From: Bacteroidales bacterium
Lineage (GTDB): Bacteria > Bacteroidota > Bacteroidia > Bacteroidales > UBA932
Assembly: GCA_011620605.1 (NCBI GenBank)
Contig: WOYW01000007.1
Coordinates: 42,684 to 106,683 of the forward strand
Length of the DNA: 64,000 nucleotides
Direction: 5' to 3'
The notes beneath the pieces are model-generated. The model had not been told where the DNA came from, searched no databases, and saw nothing but the letters and a program-made list of their open reading frames with translations. How positions within the stretch are numbered: the first letter of the stretch is position 1; each line of letters opens with the position of its first letter. Shown piece after piece: positions 54,591-63,957 of the stretch. The translations under genes were made by a program, and so were the position numbers.

Positions 54591-56365
54591 ACGCAGAGAT
54601 CCTAATTACAGGTGCATTAAAGGAAACCGTTAAGGAGCTTTACGGATCTTATCCTCAGCCTGAGGTCCTTCAAGTTCAGGCTACACGTAAAGAATTTGAA
54701 GGAGATTATACCGTTGTGGTCTTTCCTTTACTTCGCCTGAGCCGGAAATCACCGGAACAAACAGCGCAGGAACTGGGTCAGGCCATTGTTTTTCATGTGC
54801 CTGAAGTTGAATCTTTCCAGGTTATAAAAGGTTTTTTGAATCTGAAGATGTCCGCCGCATACTGGATGCAAAACCTGGAAGAAATTGCCGCAACTCCCGG
54901 GTATGGGAAAAAACAGGATTCCGGGAAAACAGTAATGATAGAATTTTCATCTCCCAACACCAACAAACCGCTTCACCTGGGACATATACGAAACAACCTG
55001 CTGGGCTGGTCCGTTTCTAAAATAATGGAAGCCAACGGCCATCATGTCATCAAAGTAAATCTGGTTAACGACAGGGGAATTCATATATGTAAATCCATGC
55101 TGGCCTGGCAGAAATTCGGGGAAAACAGCACCCCTGAAACGACCGGGATAAAAGGAGACCACCTGGTTGGCGATTACTACGTCCGTTTTGACAAAGAATG
55201 CAAAGAACAGGTCAGGGAACTGGTAAGAAGGGGCATGGATCAGGAAACGGCGCAAAAAGAAGCCCCTATCATGAAAGAAGCCCAGGATATGCTGGTCAGA
55301 TGGGAACAGGGCGATCCCGAAGTAATAGGACTTTGGAAAAAAATGAACGGATGGGTTTACAGCGGATTTGACAGGACGTATGAACGAATGGGCGTGTCGT
55401 TTGATACCATTTATTATGAATCCGACACCTATCTCTTAGGTAAGGAACTTGTGCTGAAAGGTCTTAAGAAGGGGGTTTTTTACAAAAATGAAGACGGATC
55501 TGTCTGGTGTGACCTGACGCAGGACGGCCTGGATAAAAAACTGCTTTTAAGAGCCGACGGGACTTCCGTATACATGACACAGGATCTGGGTACGGCTGTC
55601 AGCCGCTACGAAACTTCGGGATTTGACACACATGTATATGTGGTAGGGAACGAACAGAATTATCATTTCCAGGTTTTGAAGCTTATCCTCAAAAAACTGG
55701 GTTATTCATGGGCCGATAATATCATTCACCTGTCCTACGGTATGGTAGAATTACCTGAAGGAAAAATGAAATCCCGCGAAGGAACCGTAGTAGATGCCGA
55801 TGACCTGATGGACAATATGGTGGAAACAGCCCGCGAAACATCTGTAGAATCGGGAAAACTGGAGGATATGCCTGAAGAAGAACAGGCAAAACTCTTTGAA
55901 ATTTTGGGCCTGGGTGCACTTAAATATTTTATATTGAAAGTCGATCCCCTCAAAACCATGTTGTTCGATCCCAAAGAATCTATTGATTTTAACGGAAATA
56001 CAGGTCCTTTCATACAATATACTTATGCCCGTATCCGCTCCATACTGAGAAAAGCCGGGGAACGAGGCTACTCATCTCGTTTGCACGGGATACCTATGCT
56101 GGAAAAAGAATGGAGACTGATCAAACTTATGACGGATTTTCCGCGGGTTATTGAAGAATCCTCAAAAGAATTTTCACCGGCTCAAATCGCAAATTTCAGC
56201 TTTGAACTGGCCAGGGAATTCAATCAATACTATCACGAAGTTTCTGTACTTCACGAAGAAAACGCTTTGCTGAGAGAACAGCGTCTGTTGCTTCTGAGCC
56301 AGGTGTCTGAACTATTGAAACAGTCCATGGAATTGTTAGGTATTATTTTACCTGAAAGGATGTAA
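54587..56365 (+). CDS. argS: Arginyl-tRNA synthetase
   Basis: Class I synthetase, 592 residues. N-terminal additional domain (about 1-110), HIGH-like KPLHLGHIRN near 125, the KMSKS-equivalent GKMKSREGTVV near 390, and the DALR anticodon-binding domain at the end. The KMSKS lysine is altered in many ArgRS, as here. Charges tRNA-Arg such as that at 13559. Confidence 0.97.
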   Translation: MNAEILITGALKETVKELYGSYPQPEVLQVQATRKEFEGDYTVVVFPLLRLSRKSPEQTAQELGQAIVFHVPEVESFQVIKGFLNLKMSAAYWMQNLEEIAATPGYGKKQDSGKTVMIEFSSPNTNKPLHLGHIRNNLLGWSVSKIMEANGHHVIKVNLVNDRGIHICKSMLAWQKFGENSTPETTGIKGDHLVGDYYVRFDKECKEQVRELVRRGMDQETAQKEAPIMKEAQDMLVRWEQGDPEVIGLWKKMNGWVYSGFDRTYERMGVSFDTIYYESDTYLLGKELVLKGLKKGVFYKNEDGSVWCDLTQDGLDKKLLLRADGTSVYMTQDLGTAVSRYETSGFDTHVYVVGNEQNYHFQVLKLILKKLGYSWADNIIHLSYGMVELPEGKMKSREGTVVDADDLMDNMVETARETSVESGKLEDMPEEEQAKLFEILGLGALKYFILKVDPLKTMLFDPKESIDFNGNTGPFIQYTYARIRSILRKAGERGYSSRLHGIPMLEKEWRLIKLMTDFPRVIEESSKEFSPAQIANFSFELAREFNQYYHEVSVLHEENALLREQRLLLLSQVSELLKQSMELLGIILPERM

Positions 56366-56421
56366 TTTGCAATTCAAAATATTATTGTATTATTGCAGCA
56401 AATTCTGATTTTATTTGTCCT

Positions 56422-56787
56422 ATGAAAAAGACTCCGGCACAAAGACCTGTTGTAAATAAAAAAAGATTGGTTATCGGCTACGCGAATATGCCGCCACAGC
56501 TTGTGGAAATCTGGAAAGAAAAGTATCCCAGGGGTTATGCCGATTACATGGAGGATATCATGAAGGTTGACAAAGCGGACGGTTCCTTCTTTTATGCCGT
56601 AACGCTGGAAATACCTGAAGCCATTTACCTGGTGAAGGTAGAAGTCAAGATTGACGATTACGACGAAATCGAAAAAGACATATTCGATTCCGGAGACGAT
56701 GTACAGGGAGATGATGAAAGTGTCGACTTCCCCGACTCAGATGATTCTAACTTTGCGGATGCTGAAGACGATTTGGATCAGGATTAA
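56422..56787 (+). CDS. Small protein with acidic tail
   Basis: A 121-residue protein with a basic first third (KKTPAQRPVVNKKR), a compact middle (IGYANMPPQLVEIWKEKYPRG, GSFFYAVTLEIPEAIYLVKVEV) and a strongly acidic tail from about residue 82 (DDYDEIEKD, DSGDDVQGDDES). It resembles conserved uncharacterised Bacteroidota proteins. The last 29 bases overlap the start of the chloride-channel gene in another frame. Confidence 0.7.
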   Translation: MKKTPAQRPVVNKKRLVIGYANMPPQLVEIWKEKYPRGYADYMEDIMKVDKADGSFFYAVTLEIPEAIYLVKVEVKIDDYDEIEKDIFDSGDDVQGDDESVDFPDSDDSNFADAEDDLDQD

Positions 56788-58516
56788 GCAATTACCCGAG
56801 TCTACAATGCTGCTGGTGTTGGCCCTGATCATAGGATTGATCAGCGGACTGGCTGCTGTGTTACTGAAATTGTCCATAGAATTCATCAAGGAACTTTTTA
56901 CTTCCCACGGAAGCTTACAGATTGAGAGCCTTACCTATTTTCTGCTGCCCGGAGTCGGTATGCTCCTTTCCTTACTGTTTGTGAAATTCCTTATCAAAGA
57001 CAACATTTCCCACGGGGTTACCCGTGTTTTGGAATCCATTTCAGGAAACAAATCCAGGATAAAACCCCACAATTGTTTTTCATCTGTTGTTTCCAGTGCT
57101 ATCACCATAGGTTTTGGCGGATCTGTAGGAGCCGAAGCCCCCATTGTATATACCGGGGCAGCTATCGGATCCAATATCGGGCGGAAATTCGGACTGAATT
57201 ACCGTAGTATCACTCTTTTGGTATGTTGCGGGGCCGCCGCCGCCATTTCCGGTATCTTCAAAGCCCCCCTGGCCGGAGTCCTGTTTTGCTTTGAGATACT
57301 CCTCTTCAACCTTACCATGGGCTCCATCATTCCCCTGTTAACAGCCTCCATAACAGCTACAGCCGTAGCTTCTCTTATTATGGGAGGAGGTGTGAGTTAC
57401 GTGAGTTCCATAGATCCCTTCCTCTTATCAAACATACCCTATTACCTGCTTATGGGTGTTGTATGCGGATTTGTCAGCCTGTTCTTTACCCGGACCACGC
57501 TCATGATGGAAGGGCGCATCAAAAAGATCAACAATGTGTATACCCGCTGGGCCGTCTCGGCGCTTGCCCTGGGAACGCTTATTTTGCTCTTTCCCCCTTT
57601 ATACGGGGAAGGGTACGGTTCGCTCATTTCACTCTTGAACAACAACGTGGAAGGCGCTGTTGACAGTTTGATATACAGTTCTTTAAGCGGGAACGTATGG
57701 TTCATCCCCATTTTCTTTACGGCCGTGCTGCTGCTTAAAGTCTTTGCCATGTCGTTCACCAATGCCGGAGGTGGTGTGGGAGGGACTTTCGGCCCGACGC
57801 TTTTCATGGGCGGTGTCCTGGGATTTGTGATATCCCGCTTTATCAACCTGGCGGGGGTATCGGTCCTTCCCGAGTCAAATTTTGCCCTGGTGGGCATGGC
57901 CGGACTGATGGCCGGAGTGATGCAGGCACCCATGACAGCCATATTCCTGATTGCCGAGATTACAGGAGGTTACGAGCTGCTCATGCCGCTGATCATTACT
58001 TCCGTCTGTTCTTACGTAACGGTACGGAACTTTGAACCTTACTCCATTTATACAAAACGTCTGGCTCAGGCCGGAAAACTACTTACGCACGACAGCGATC
58101 AGGCTGTTTTGACACTAATGAAAACATCCGAGGTCATTGAATCGGATTTCTTGTTTGTCAATACGCATGATTCCCTGGAACACCTGGTGGATGTGGTGGA
58201 AAAAAGCAATAGAAACATTTTTCCTGTACTGGACAATGAAAACCGTCTCCAGGGCATTGTGACCCTGGATGACATCCGTTCCATTATGTTCCGAAAGGAA
58301 TTGTACAAAAGCGTATTTGTCTACGAACTCATGCACCGTCCGCTGGATCATGTTTTTATTGATGAACGGATGGACAGCGTAATGAATAAATTTGAACGTT
58401 CAGGCGCATGGAACCTGCCGGTACTGGACCAGGGGTACCATTATGTGGGTTTTGTTTCAAAATCGAGGATCTTCTCGGCATATCGGGAACAATTGTCACA
58501 GGTATCCCATGAATAA
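56759..58516 (+). CDS. ClC-family chloride channel/transporter with CBS pair
   Basis: About 585 residues with roughly ten transmembrane helices of the ClC fold. Anion-path motifs: GFGGSVGAEAPIVYTGAAIGS with the gating glutamate in GAEAP, and GGGVGGTFGPTLFMGG. The C-terminal about 130 residues form a tandem CBS regulatory module (TSEVIESDFLFVNTHDSLEHLVDVVE; VFIDERMDSVMNKFERS). Start uncertain: ATG 56759 gives a short polar leader before the first helix; an ATG at 56807 (MLLVLALIIG) is also possible. Overlaps tex by 8 bases. Confidence 0.9.
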   Translation: MLKTIWIRIKQLPESTMLLVLALIIGLISGLAAVLLKLSIEFIKELFTSHGSLQIESLTYFLLPGVGMLLSLLFVKFLIKDNISHGVTRVLESISGNKSRIKPHNCFSSVVSSAITIGFGGSVGAEAPIVYTGAAIGSNIGRKFGLNYRSITLLVCCGAAAAISGIFKAPLAGVLFCFEILLFNLTMGSIIPLLTASITATAVASLIMGGGVSYVSSIDPFLLSNIPYYLLMGVVCGFVSLFFTRTTLMMEGRIKKINNVYTRWAVSALALGTLILLFPPLYGEGYGSLISLLNNNVEGAVDSLIYSSLSGNVWFIPIFFTAVLLLKVFAMSFTNAGGGVGGTFGPTLFMGGVLGFVISRFINLAGVSVLPESNFALVGMAGLMAGVMQAPMTAIFLIAEITGGYELLMPLIITSVCSYVTVRNFEPYSIYTKRLAQAGKLLTHDSDQAVLTLMKTSEVIESDFLFVNTHDSLEHLVDVVEKSNRNIFPVLDNENRLQGIVTLDDIRSIMFRKELYKSVFVYELMHRPLDHVFIDERMDSVMNKFERSGAWNLPVLDQGYHYVGFVSKSRIFSAYREQLSQVSHE

Positions 58517-60662
58517 AAAACACATAAAACTCATAGCCCGCGAGCTGCACATTCGGGAATGGCAAGTTGAGAATGCCGTAACACTGATGGAGGACGGTGC
58601 CACCATACCCTTTGTGAGCCGTTACCGCAAAGAGGCCACCGGATCCCTGGACGAAGTTCAGCTGGCTGCCATGAAAACATTGTGGAACAACTACAGTGAG
58701 CTTGAAAAAAGGAGGGCGGCCATTCTCAGGTCCATAGAGGAACAGGATAAACTGACGCCCGAACTCAAAAAGGAAATTGAGGATTGCTGGCAGATGAATC
58801 GTCTGGAGGACCTTTACCTGCCTTACCGTCCCAAACGGAAAACAAAGGCTTCTGTAGCCCGGGACAAAGGGCTGGAACCCCTGGCTGAGGCCATCATGCG
58901 ACTGGACAAACAAGACTGCCTGGAATTGGCCCGCGGATTTGTTAAAGAAGGGGTGGAAACAGCGGAAGAAGCCTTATCCGGTGCGCGCGACATCATTGCC
59001 GAGACCGTCAGCGAGAACGCAACGCTCCGGGAGCGGATCCGCAATACCTATAAGCAGAAGGGGGTGCTTATCTCAAAAGTCCGGAAAGGCAAGGAAGAAG
59101 ATGGTGTCAAATACCGCAATTACTTTGACTACAATGAACCTACAAGGAACATGGCACCCCACAGGCTCCTGGCTTTGCTCAGGGCACACAAGGAAGGGGT
59201 GGTATCACTGGCTTTGAAACCGCATCCTGATACCGTTCCGCAGGAAATGGAGAAGATCTTCCTGGACGGAAGATCTACGGGACTCTTTCCCCGCCAGGAG
59301 GCGGGCAGTCTATGGAATATGAAGGAAGCACTGGCCGATGCTTACCGCAGGCTGATCCATCCTTCCATTGAAAACGAAGTGCTCAATGCTTACAAGGACA
59401 AGGCCGACCTGGAATCCGTCAGGGTTTTCTCGGAAAATCTAAAACAATTGCTGCTCGCACCACCGATGGGACAAAAGAGGGTGCTGGCCATCGATCCGGG
59501 CTTTCGCACAGGGTGCAAGGTCGTTTGCCTCTCGGCACAGGGAGACTTGCTTCATAACGACACCATCTATCCGCATCCTCCTCAAAATGAGCGGAGTACT
59601 GCAATGCGCAAACTGTCTCACATGGTGGAGGCATATAAAACAGAAGTGATCGCCATCGGGAACGGAACGGCCGGAAGGGAAACGGAACAATTTATCAAAA
59701 AGATCGCTTTTCCTCACAAGGTACAGGTGTTTTCGGTCAGTGAAGACGGGGCAAGCGTTTATTCCGCCTCTCAGGCCGGCAGGGATGAATTTCCCGAATA
59801 CGATGTTACCGTCAGGGGGGCTGTTTCCATTGGAAGAAGGCTTATGGACCCGCTGGCCGAGCTGGTCAAGATCGATCCCAAATCACTTGGAGTTGGACAA
59901 TACCAGCATGATGTCAACCAGACACTTCTGAAAGAGAGTCTGGACAGGACCGTGGAATTTTGCGTCAATCACGTGGGAGTCAACCTAAATACCGCAAGCC
60001 GTCAGTTGCTAACCTATGTCTCCGGGCTCGGTCCGCGGCTGGCCGAAAGTATAGTGGAATACCGGCAGGAAAACGGCCCTTTTTCAAACCGCGGACAATT
60101 AAAGCAGGTGAAACGTCTGGGTGAGAAGGCATTTGAGCAATGTGCAGGCTTTTTGCGCATACCGGACGGATCGGATATCCTGGATAACACCGGAGTGCAC
60201 CCGGAAAGCTATCCCCTGGTCAAACGGATGGCAGCCGATCTGGGAGTTTCCGTAGGAGAAATGTTCGCCTCGGAAGAACTCCGCAAAAAAATAGATCTTT
60301 CAAAATACATTACCACGACAGTCGGCATGCCCACTTTGAAGGATATAATGGCCGAGTTGGACAAACCGGGAAGGGACCCCAGAGCGCTGATCGGGGTATG
60401 GGAATTTGACGAGTCCGTCTCGGGTATCGAAGACCTGAAGGAGGGGATGGTCTTGCCGGGGATCGTCAGCAATGTGACCAACTTCGGAGCTTTCGTAAAC
60501 TTCGGCATAAAACAGGATGGTTTGATCCATGTGTCGCAAATGGGGGAGAGGTATGTGAAAAACCCCATGGATGTGGTCAAATTACATCAACACGTGATGG
60601 TCAGAGTGCTTAAAGTGGATCCGGAACGGAACAGGATTCAGTTGCGCCTGGAACGCAGCTGA
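58509..60662 (+). CDS. tex: Tex-family RNA-binding protein
   Basis: Transcription accessory protein Tex, 717 residues. It has the N-terminal helical domain (GATIPFVSRYRKEATGSLDEVQL), the YqgF/RNase-H-like domain (AIDPGFRTGCKVVCLS, AIGNGTAGRETEQF), tandem helix-hairpin-helix segments (NTASRQLLTYVSGLGPRLAESIVEYR) and a C-terminal S1 RNA-binding domain (about 640-715). ATG 58509 overlaps the ClC stop by 8 bases; earlier starts lie in the ClC gene. Confidence 0.95.
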   Translation: MNKKHIKLIARELHIREWQVENAVTLMEDGATIPFVSRYRKEATGSLDEVQLAAMKTLWNNYSELEKRRAAILRSIEEQDKLTPELKKEIEDCWQMNRLEDLYLPYRPKRKTKASVARDKGLEPLAEAIMRLDKQDCLELARGFVKEGVETAEEALSGARDIIAETVSENATLRERIRNTYKQKGVLISKVRKGKEEDGVKYRNYFDYNEPTRNMAPHRLLALLRAHKEGVVSLALKPHPDTVPQEMEKIFLDGRSTGLFPRQEAGSLWNMKEALADAYRRLIHPSIENEVLNAYKDKADLESVRVFSENLKQLLLAPPMGQKRVLAIDPGFRTGCKVVCLSAQGDLLHNDTIYPHPPQNERSTAMRKLSHMVEAYKTEVIAIGNGTAGRETEQFIKKIAFPHKVQVFSVSEDGASVYSASQAGRDEFPEYDVTVRGAVSIGRRLMDPLAELVKIDPKSLGVGQYQHDVNQTLLKESLDRTVEFCVNHVGVNLNTASRQLLTYVSGLGPRLAESIVEYRQENGPFSNRGQLKQVKRLGEKAFEQCAGFLRIPDGSDILDNTGVHPESYPLVKRMAADLGVSVGEMFASEELRKKIDLSKYITTTVGMPTLKDIMAELDKPGRDPRALIGVWEFDESVSGIEDLKEGMVLPGIVSNVTNFGAFVNFGIKQDGLIHVSQMGERYVKNPMDVVKLHQHVMVRVLKVDPERNRIQLRLERS

Positions 60663-61567
60663 GAAAGTATCACCCCGGTGACCACGATCAGAATTCCTGC
60701 TACCTGGATCCAGTTTAAAGATTCTATTCCCAGTAAAAATCCGGCAGCTGCAGTAACTATGGGGATGATAGCCGCAAAAGTGTTGGTACGCGTAACGCCC
60801 AGTTCCTTAATTGCAGTAGTAAAGAGTAAAAACGCAAAACTGGAGCACAAAACGGATAACATGATGATGGGATACCAAAAATTCCAGTCAGTCAGGAAGA
60901 GGGATACATTGGTGCGTTTGAGATCGAAGAACAAAAACGGAACAAGAAAATACACGGCTCCCAGGGCGTGCTGGTAAAAAGTTACGGTATAGGCATTGTA
61001 AGACATGGTTATCCTTTTCAGGATCACGGTATGTCCCACGGCAGAAAATACCGCCATAAACAGGAAAAGGATACCGGCCGTCATGTTGGTTCCCGGCAGG
61101 TCCGAAGGAGTTCCCAGATCAAGTCCCCATTTTCCCAGAACTACCATCATCAGCCCGGGAAGTGTCAGGATAACACCCAGAATATTGCGGGGCGTTACTT
61201 TTTCCTTGTAAAAGGTAATACCGGCAATCAATCCGAAAATTGGAATGCTGGACACGATTACCGAGCTCAGGTTAGGACTGGCCGTAAGCTTCACCCCGTA
61301 AGCCTCCCCGGTGAAATAGAAAAAGGGCTCCATCAGGGCCAGACTCATGAACCACAATACATCCTTTTTATTTTTGATGCGCTGGATGACCCCGGTGATC
61401 TTGCCAAAAACGAACAAGATCAGGGCAGCCAGAGATATCCTGGTAAAGATCAAAAAGAACACGGGAACGTGGTATACCAGCAGTCTGTTGGTCCAGAAAA
61501 ATGAGATTCCCCAGAGAAAAACTGTTGTGCATATAAAAATATATGCCCGGATACGTTGCTTGGTCAT
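60638..61567 (-). CDS. EamA/DMT-family transporter
   Basis: A 309-residue membrane protein with ten predicted helices in two EamA repeats, typical of drug/metabolite transporters (WGISFFWTNRLL; MEPFFYFTGEAYGV; TVILKRITMSYNAYTVTFYQH). Substrate unknown. It lies 3 bases after pyrC on the same strand and overlaps the end of tex by 25 bases. Confidence 0.88.
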   Translation of the reverse strand: MTKQRIRAYIFICTTVFLWGISFFWTNRLLVYHVPVFFLIFTRISLAALILFVFGKITGVIQRIKNKKDVLWFMSLALMEPFFYFTGEAYGVKLTASPNLSSVIVSSIPIFGLIAGITFYKEKVTPRNILGVILTLPGLMMVVLGKWGLDLGTPSDLPGTNMTAGILFLFMAVFSAVGHTVILKRITMSYNAYTVTFYQHALGAVYFLVPFLFFDLKRTNVSLFLTDWNFWYPIIMLSVLCSSFAFLLFTTAIKELGVTRTNTFAAIIPIVTAAAGFLLGIESLNWIQVAGILIVVTGVILSQLRSRRN

Positions 61568-61570
61568 TGG

Positions 61571-62914
61571 TTACGATATGGGAAAAACAGGAGGTTTCTG
61601 AATTATCTGGCCATTTTCGGCAGCCAGTGTTCCATTGACAAAAACGTGGGAAACAGAGGTCTGGAAGGTAGTTCCTTCCAGGGGAGTCCACTTGCAGGCG
61701 TATTCCAGTTGTGATTTTGTGACCCGGTGTTCTTTTTCCGGGTTGATCAGTACCAGGTCCGCGTAGTATCCTTCGCGAATAAAACCCCTGTCCTTTATGT
61801 CGAATATTTGGGCGGGCCAGTGACAACAGGCACCTGCCATGGAAGTAACGGAAAGTGTATTGTTATGGACATTTTCCATCATGATCTGGCAGAAATGCTG
61901 AATTATTGGAATGCCCGAAGGAGCCTGAACATAAGGATTTTGCTTTTCTTCCCAGGAGTGGGGGGCATGATCGGAGCCTACTGTCTGAACATTCCCGTTT
62001 TCAATGGCTTCCAGGATAGCATCCCGGTCTTTAGCCGTTTTTATGGAAGGATTGCATTTGATCTGTGTTCCGTAATGTACGTAATCGGCTTGAGTGAACA
62101 TAAGATGAGGCAGGACCGCTTCACAGCTTATGCGGGGATTTATCCGGCGTGCTTTACGGATCAGTTCAATTTCTTCTTCTGTGGTCACGTGAAGAATATG
62201 CAATCGGGTATTATGTTTGATCGCTATTTCAAGGGCTTTCCGGGTAGAGGCAATGCATGCTTCCCGGCTTCTGATGGTATTGTGGAGTATCATGGGAATA
62301 TCATCTCCAAATCGGGATACTGCCTTGGTCAGATTCTCCCGAATTATGGATTCCTCTTCACAATGAACAGCTATTACCCCCTGGTATTGTCCAAAGAGGG
62401 TATCCAGGGCAGCAGGGTCATCCACCAGCATATTCCCGGTTGAAGAGCCCATAAAGATCTTCAGTCCGCACCCTTTCTTTCCGGTTTTAAGCACCTCTTC
62501 AATATTGTTATTTGAGGATCCCATATAGAATCCGTAATTGACGAACATATTGGAGGCTCCCAAACCATATTTTTCTTCAAGTGCCCGTGCAGAGATAGCG
62601 GGAGGTACGTTGTTGGGCATATCCAGAACAGAAGTAACTCCGCCCAGTAATGCGGAACGGCTTTCCTGAGTCATGGTGCCTTTGTGAGTTTGTCCCGGTT
62701 CACGAAAATGTACATGGTCATCAATGATACCGGGGATCAGGATCATCCCGGTAGCATCAACAAGGGTATGATTGATCCTGCAATAACTTTTGGCGTCCTT
62801 TTCCGCTTCTTTTCCACTGAATACCTTATCAATGCGTTGGCCGTCAATTACCAGACATCCTTTAAAGACATCTCCTTCGTTAACAATAAGTGCATTCCGA
62901 ATGATCGTCTGCAT
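61571..62914 (-). CDS. pyrC: Dihydroorotase
   Basis: Zinc amidohydrolase of pyrimidine synthesis, 447 residues from ATG 62914. Metal site DDHVHFREPGQTHKGTM, further histidines in HCEEE and LHILHVTTEEE, and the aspartate in TVGSDHAPHSWEE. The carboxylated-lysine type (class I) is suggested by its length. An upstream TTG-type start would add 23 unrelated residues. Middle gene of a three-gene operon with a glycosyltransferase and a DMT transporter. Confidence 0.92.
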   Translation of the reverse strand: MQTIIRNALIVNEGDVFKGCLVIDGQRIDKVFSGKEAEKDAKSYCRINHTLVDATGMILIPGIIDDHVHFREPGQTHKGTMTQESRSALLGGVTSVLDMPNNVPPAISARALEEKYGLGASNMFVNYGFYMGSSNNNIEEVLKTGKKGCGLKIFMGSSTGNMLVDDPAALDTLFGQYQGVIAVHCEEESIIRENLTKAVSRFGDDIPMILHNTIRSREACIASTRKALEIAIKHNTRLHILHVTTEEEIELIRKARRINPRISCEAVLPHLMFTQADYVHYGTQIKCNPSIKTAKDRDAILEAIENGNVQTVGSDHAPHSWEEKQNPYVQAPSGIPIIQHFCQIMMENVHNNTLSVTSMAGACCHWPAQIFDIKDRGFIREGYYADLVLINPEKEHRVTKSQLEYACKWTPLEGTTFQTSVSHVFVNGTLAAENGQIIQKPPVFPIS

Positions 62915-62918
62915 GGTG

Positions 62919-63647
62919 TTACCTGTTTTTTCTACGGATCCCGGTAAATCGCAATTTGATGACACCCCAGAAAGCTTCTCCAAAAATACCGCTGCTCATC
63001 TTGGAAGTTCCTTCTGTTCTGTCAACAAAGATAATGGGCACTTCAACAATTTTATACCCTAGTTTGTAGGCAAAATATTTCATGGAAATCTGAAAGCCAT
63101 AGCCCTTCATGCGGATCCACCCGGGATCTATAGCCTCCAGCACTTCTCTGTGATAGCAGATGAAGCCTGCGGTGCAGTCGTATATGGGTATATTCAGTAC
63201 CCTGCGGACAAAAGCAGAAGCAAACCAGGACATGATGACGCGCCCTATGGGCCAGTTGATCACGCTAATACCTTTGCAGTAACGTGATCCAATGGATACC
63301 TGTGCCCCGTCCCGGCAGACTTGTACCATTTTGGGAAGATCGTCGGGATTATGTGAAAAATCGGCATCCATTTCTATCAGGTACGTATAGTCTCTGTCCA
63401 GACCCCAGCGAAATCCTGCCAGATAGGCAGTCCCCAGACCCAGCTTGCCTTCTCTTTCCAGTATGTGCAAACGTTCCGGAAATTCAGTCATCAGGGAACG
63501 GACAATATCTGCAGTCCCGTCGGGTGATCCGTCATCCACCACCAGTATGTGAAATGGTTCCTTTAAAGAAAATACTTTACGGATGATCTTTTCCGCATTT
63601 TCCTTTTCATTATAGGTAGGAATAATAATCAGATTTTTTTCTTGCAT
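62919..63647 (-). CDS. Polyprenol-phosphate glycosyltransferase (DPM1-like, GT2)
   Basis: A 242-residue GT-A glycosyltransferase resembling polyprenol-monophosphomannose synthase. Marks: IIIPTYNEKENAEKI, VVDDGSPDGTADIV, the DxD-type EMDADFSHNP, and YCKGISVINWPIGR. No C-terminal membrane helices are present. It would load a sugar on undecaprenyl phosphate for envelope glycosylation. ATG 63647 is preferred over a TTG at 63662. Confidence 0.9.
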   Translation of the reverse strand: MQEKNLIIIPTYNEKENAEKIIRKVFSLKEPFHILVVDDGSPDGTADIVRSLMTEFPERLHILEREGKLGLGTAYLAGFRWGLDRDYTYLIEMDADFSHNPDDLPKMVQVCRDGAQVSIGSRYCKGISVINWPIGRVIMSWFASAFVRRVLNIPIYDCTAGFICYHREVLEAIDPGWIRMKGYGFQISMKYFAYKLGYKIVEVPIIFVDRTEGTSKMSSGIFGEAFWGVIKLRFTGIRRKNR

Positions 63648-63773
63648 ATACGCGAAAGTCAACAGTATTAAGGCGCATCAAATATAGGCATAATTTTTGT
63701 TTAAATTTTAGTGGTTGATAATGTGGTCAATACTTTTTTTCAGGATCAATATCAGCCTTTTTTTTCAAAAATA

Positions 63774-63807
63774 TTTGGTTTAGAAAAAATAAAACCCTTA
63801 TCTTTGC
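63774..63807 (+). promoter_or_regulatory. rRNA operon promoter
   Basis: TTTG (63774-63777) and TATCTTTGC (63799-63807), 21 bases apart, are a strong -33/-7 pair, preceded by an A/T-rich stretch with long T and A runs (from about 63733) that could act as an upstream element. Bases 63648-63773 hold no gene that I can support. Confidence 0.75.
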
Positions 63808-63957
63808 ATCCCCTTTCACGAGAGAGGGTACAAAAAAGAAGTTCATTGACAAATTGGAAGAGAAGTACAACAAAAAAGAGTACAAGAGCAGAACGTTAAT
63901 TTCTGAGAAGAAAAGAATGAGAGTAACGGGACAAGCAAAGAGTGTAAAAACAAATTT
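63808..63957 (+). promoter_or_regulatory. rRNA leader with 5' hairpin and boxA-like antiterminator
   Basis: The likely transcription start is followed by a 7-bp hairpin with one G-U pair, CCCTTTC (63811-63817) against GAGAGGG (63822-63828) and loop ACGA. GTTCATTGACAA at 63841-63852 resembles the boxA-type sequence in Bacteroidota rRNA leaders. The rest is A-rich and would pair with sequence after 16S in processing. Confidence 0.55.

Noticed and set aside
63711..63899. 62-codon ORF before 16S rRNA
   Set aside because: It covers the rRNA promoter and leader; its translation is an artefact of A/T-rich control sequence.
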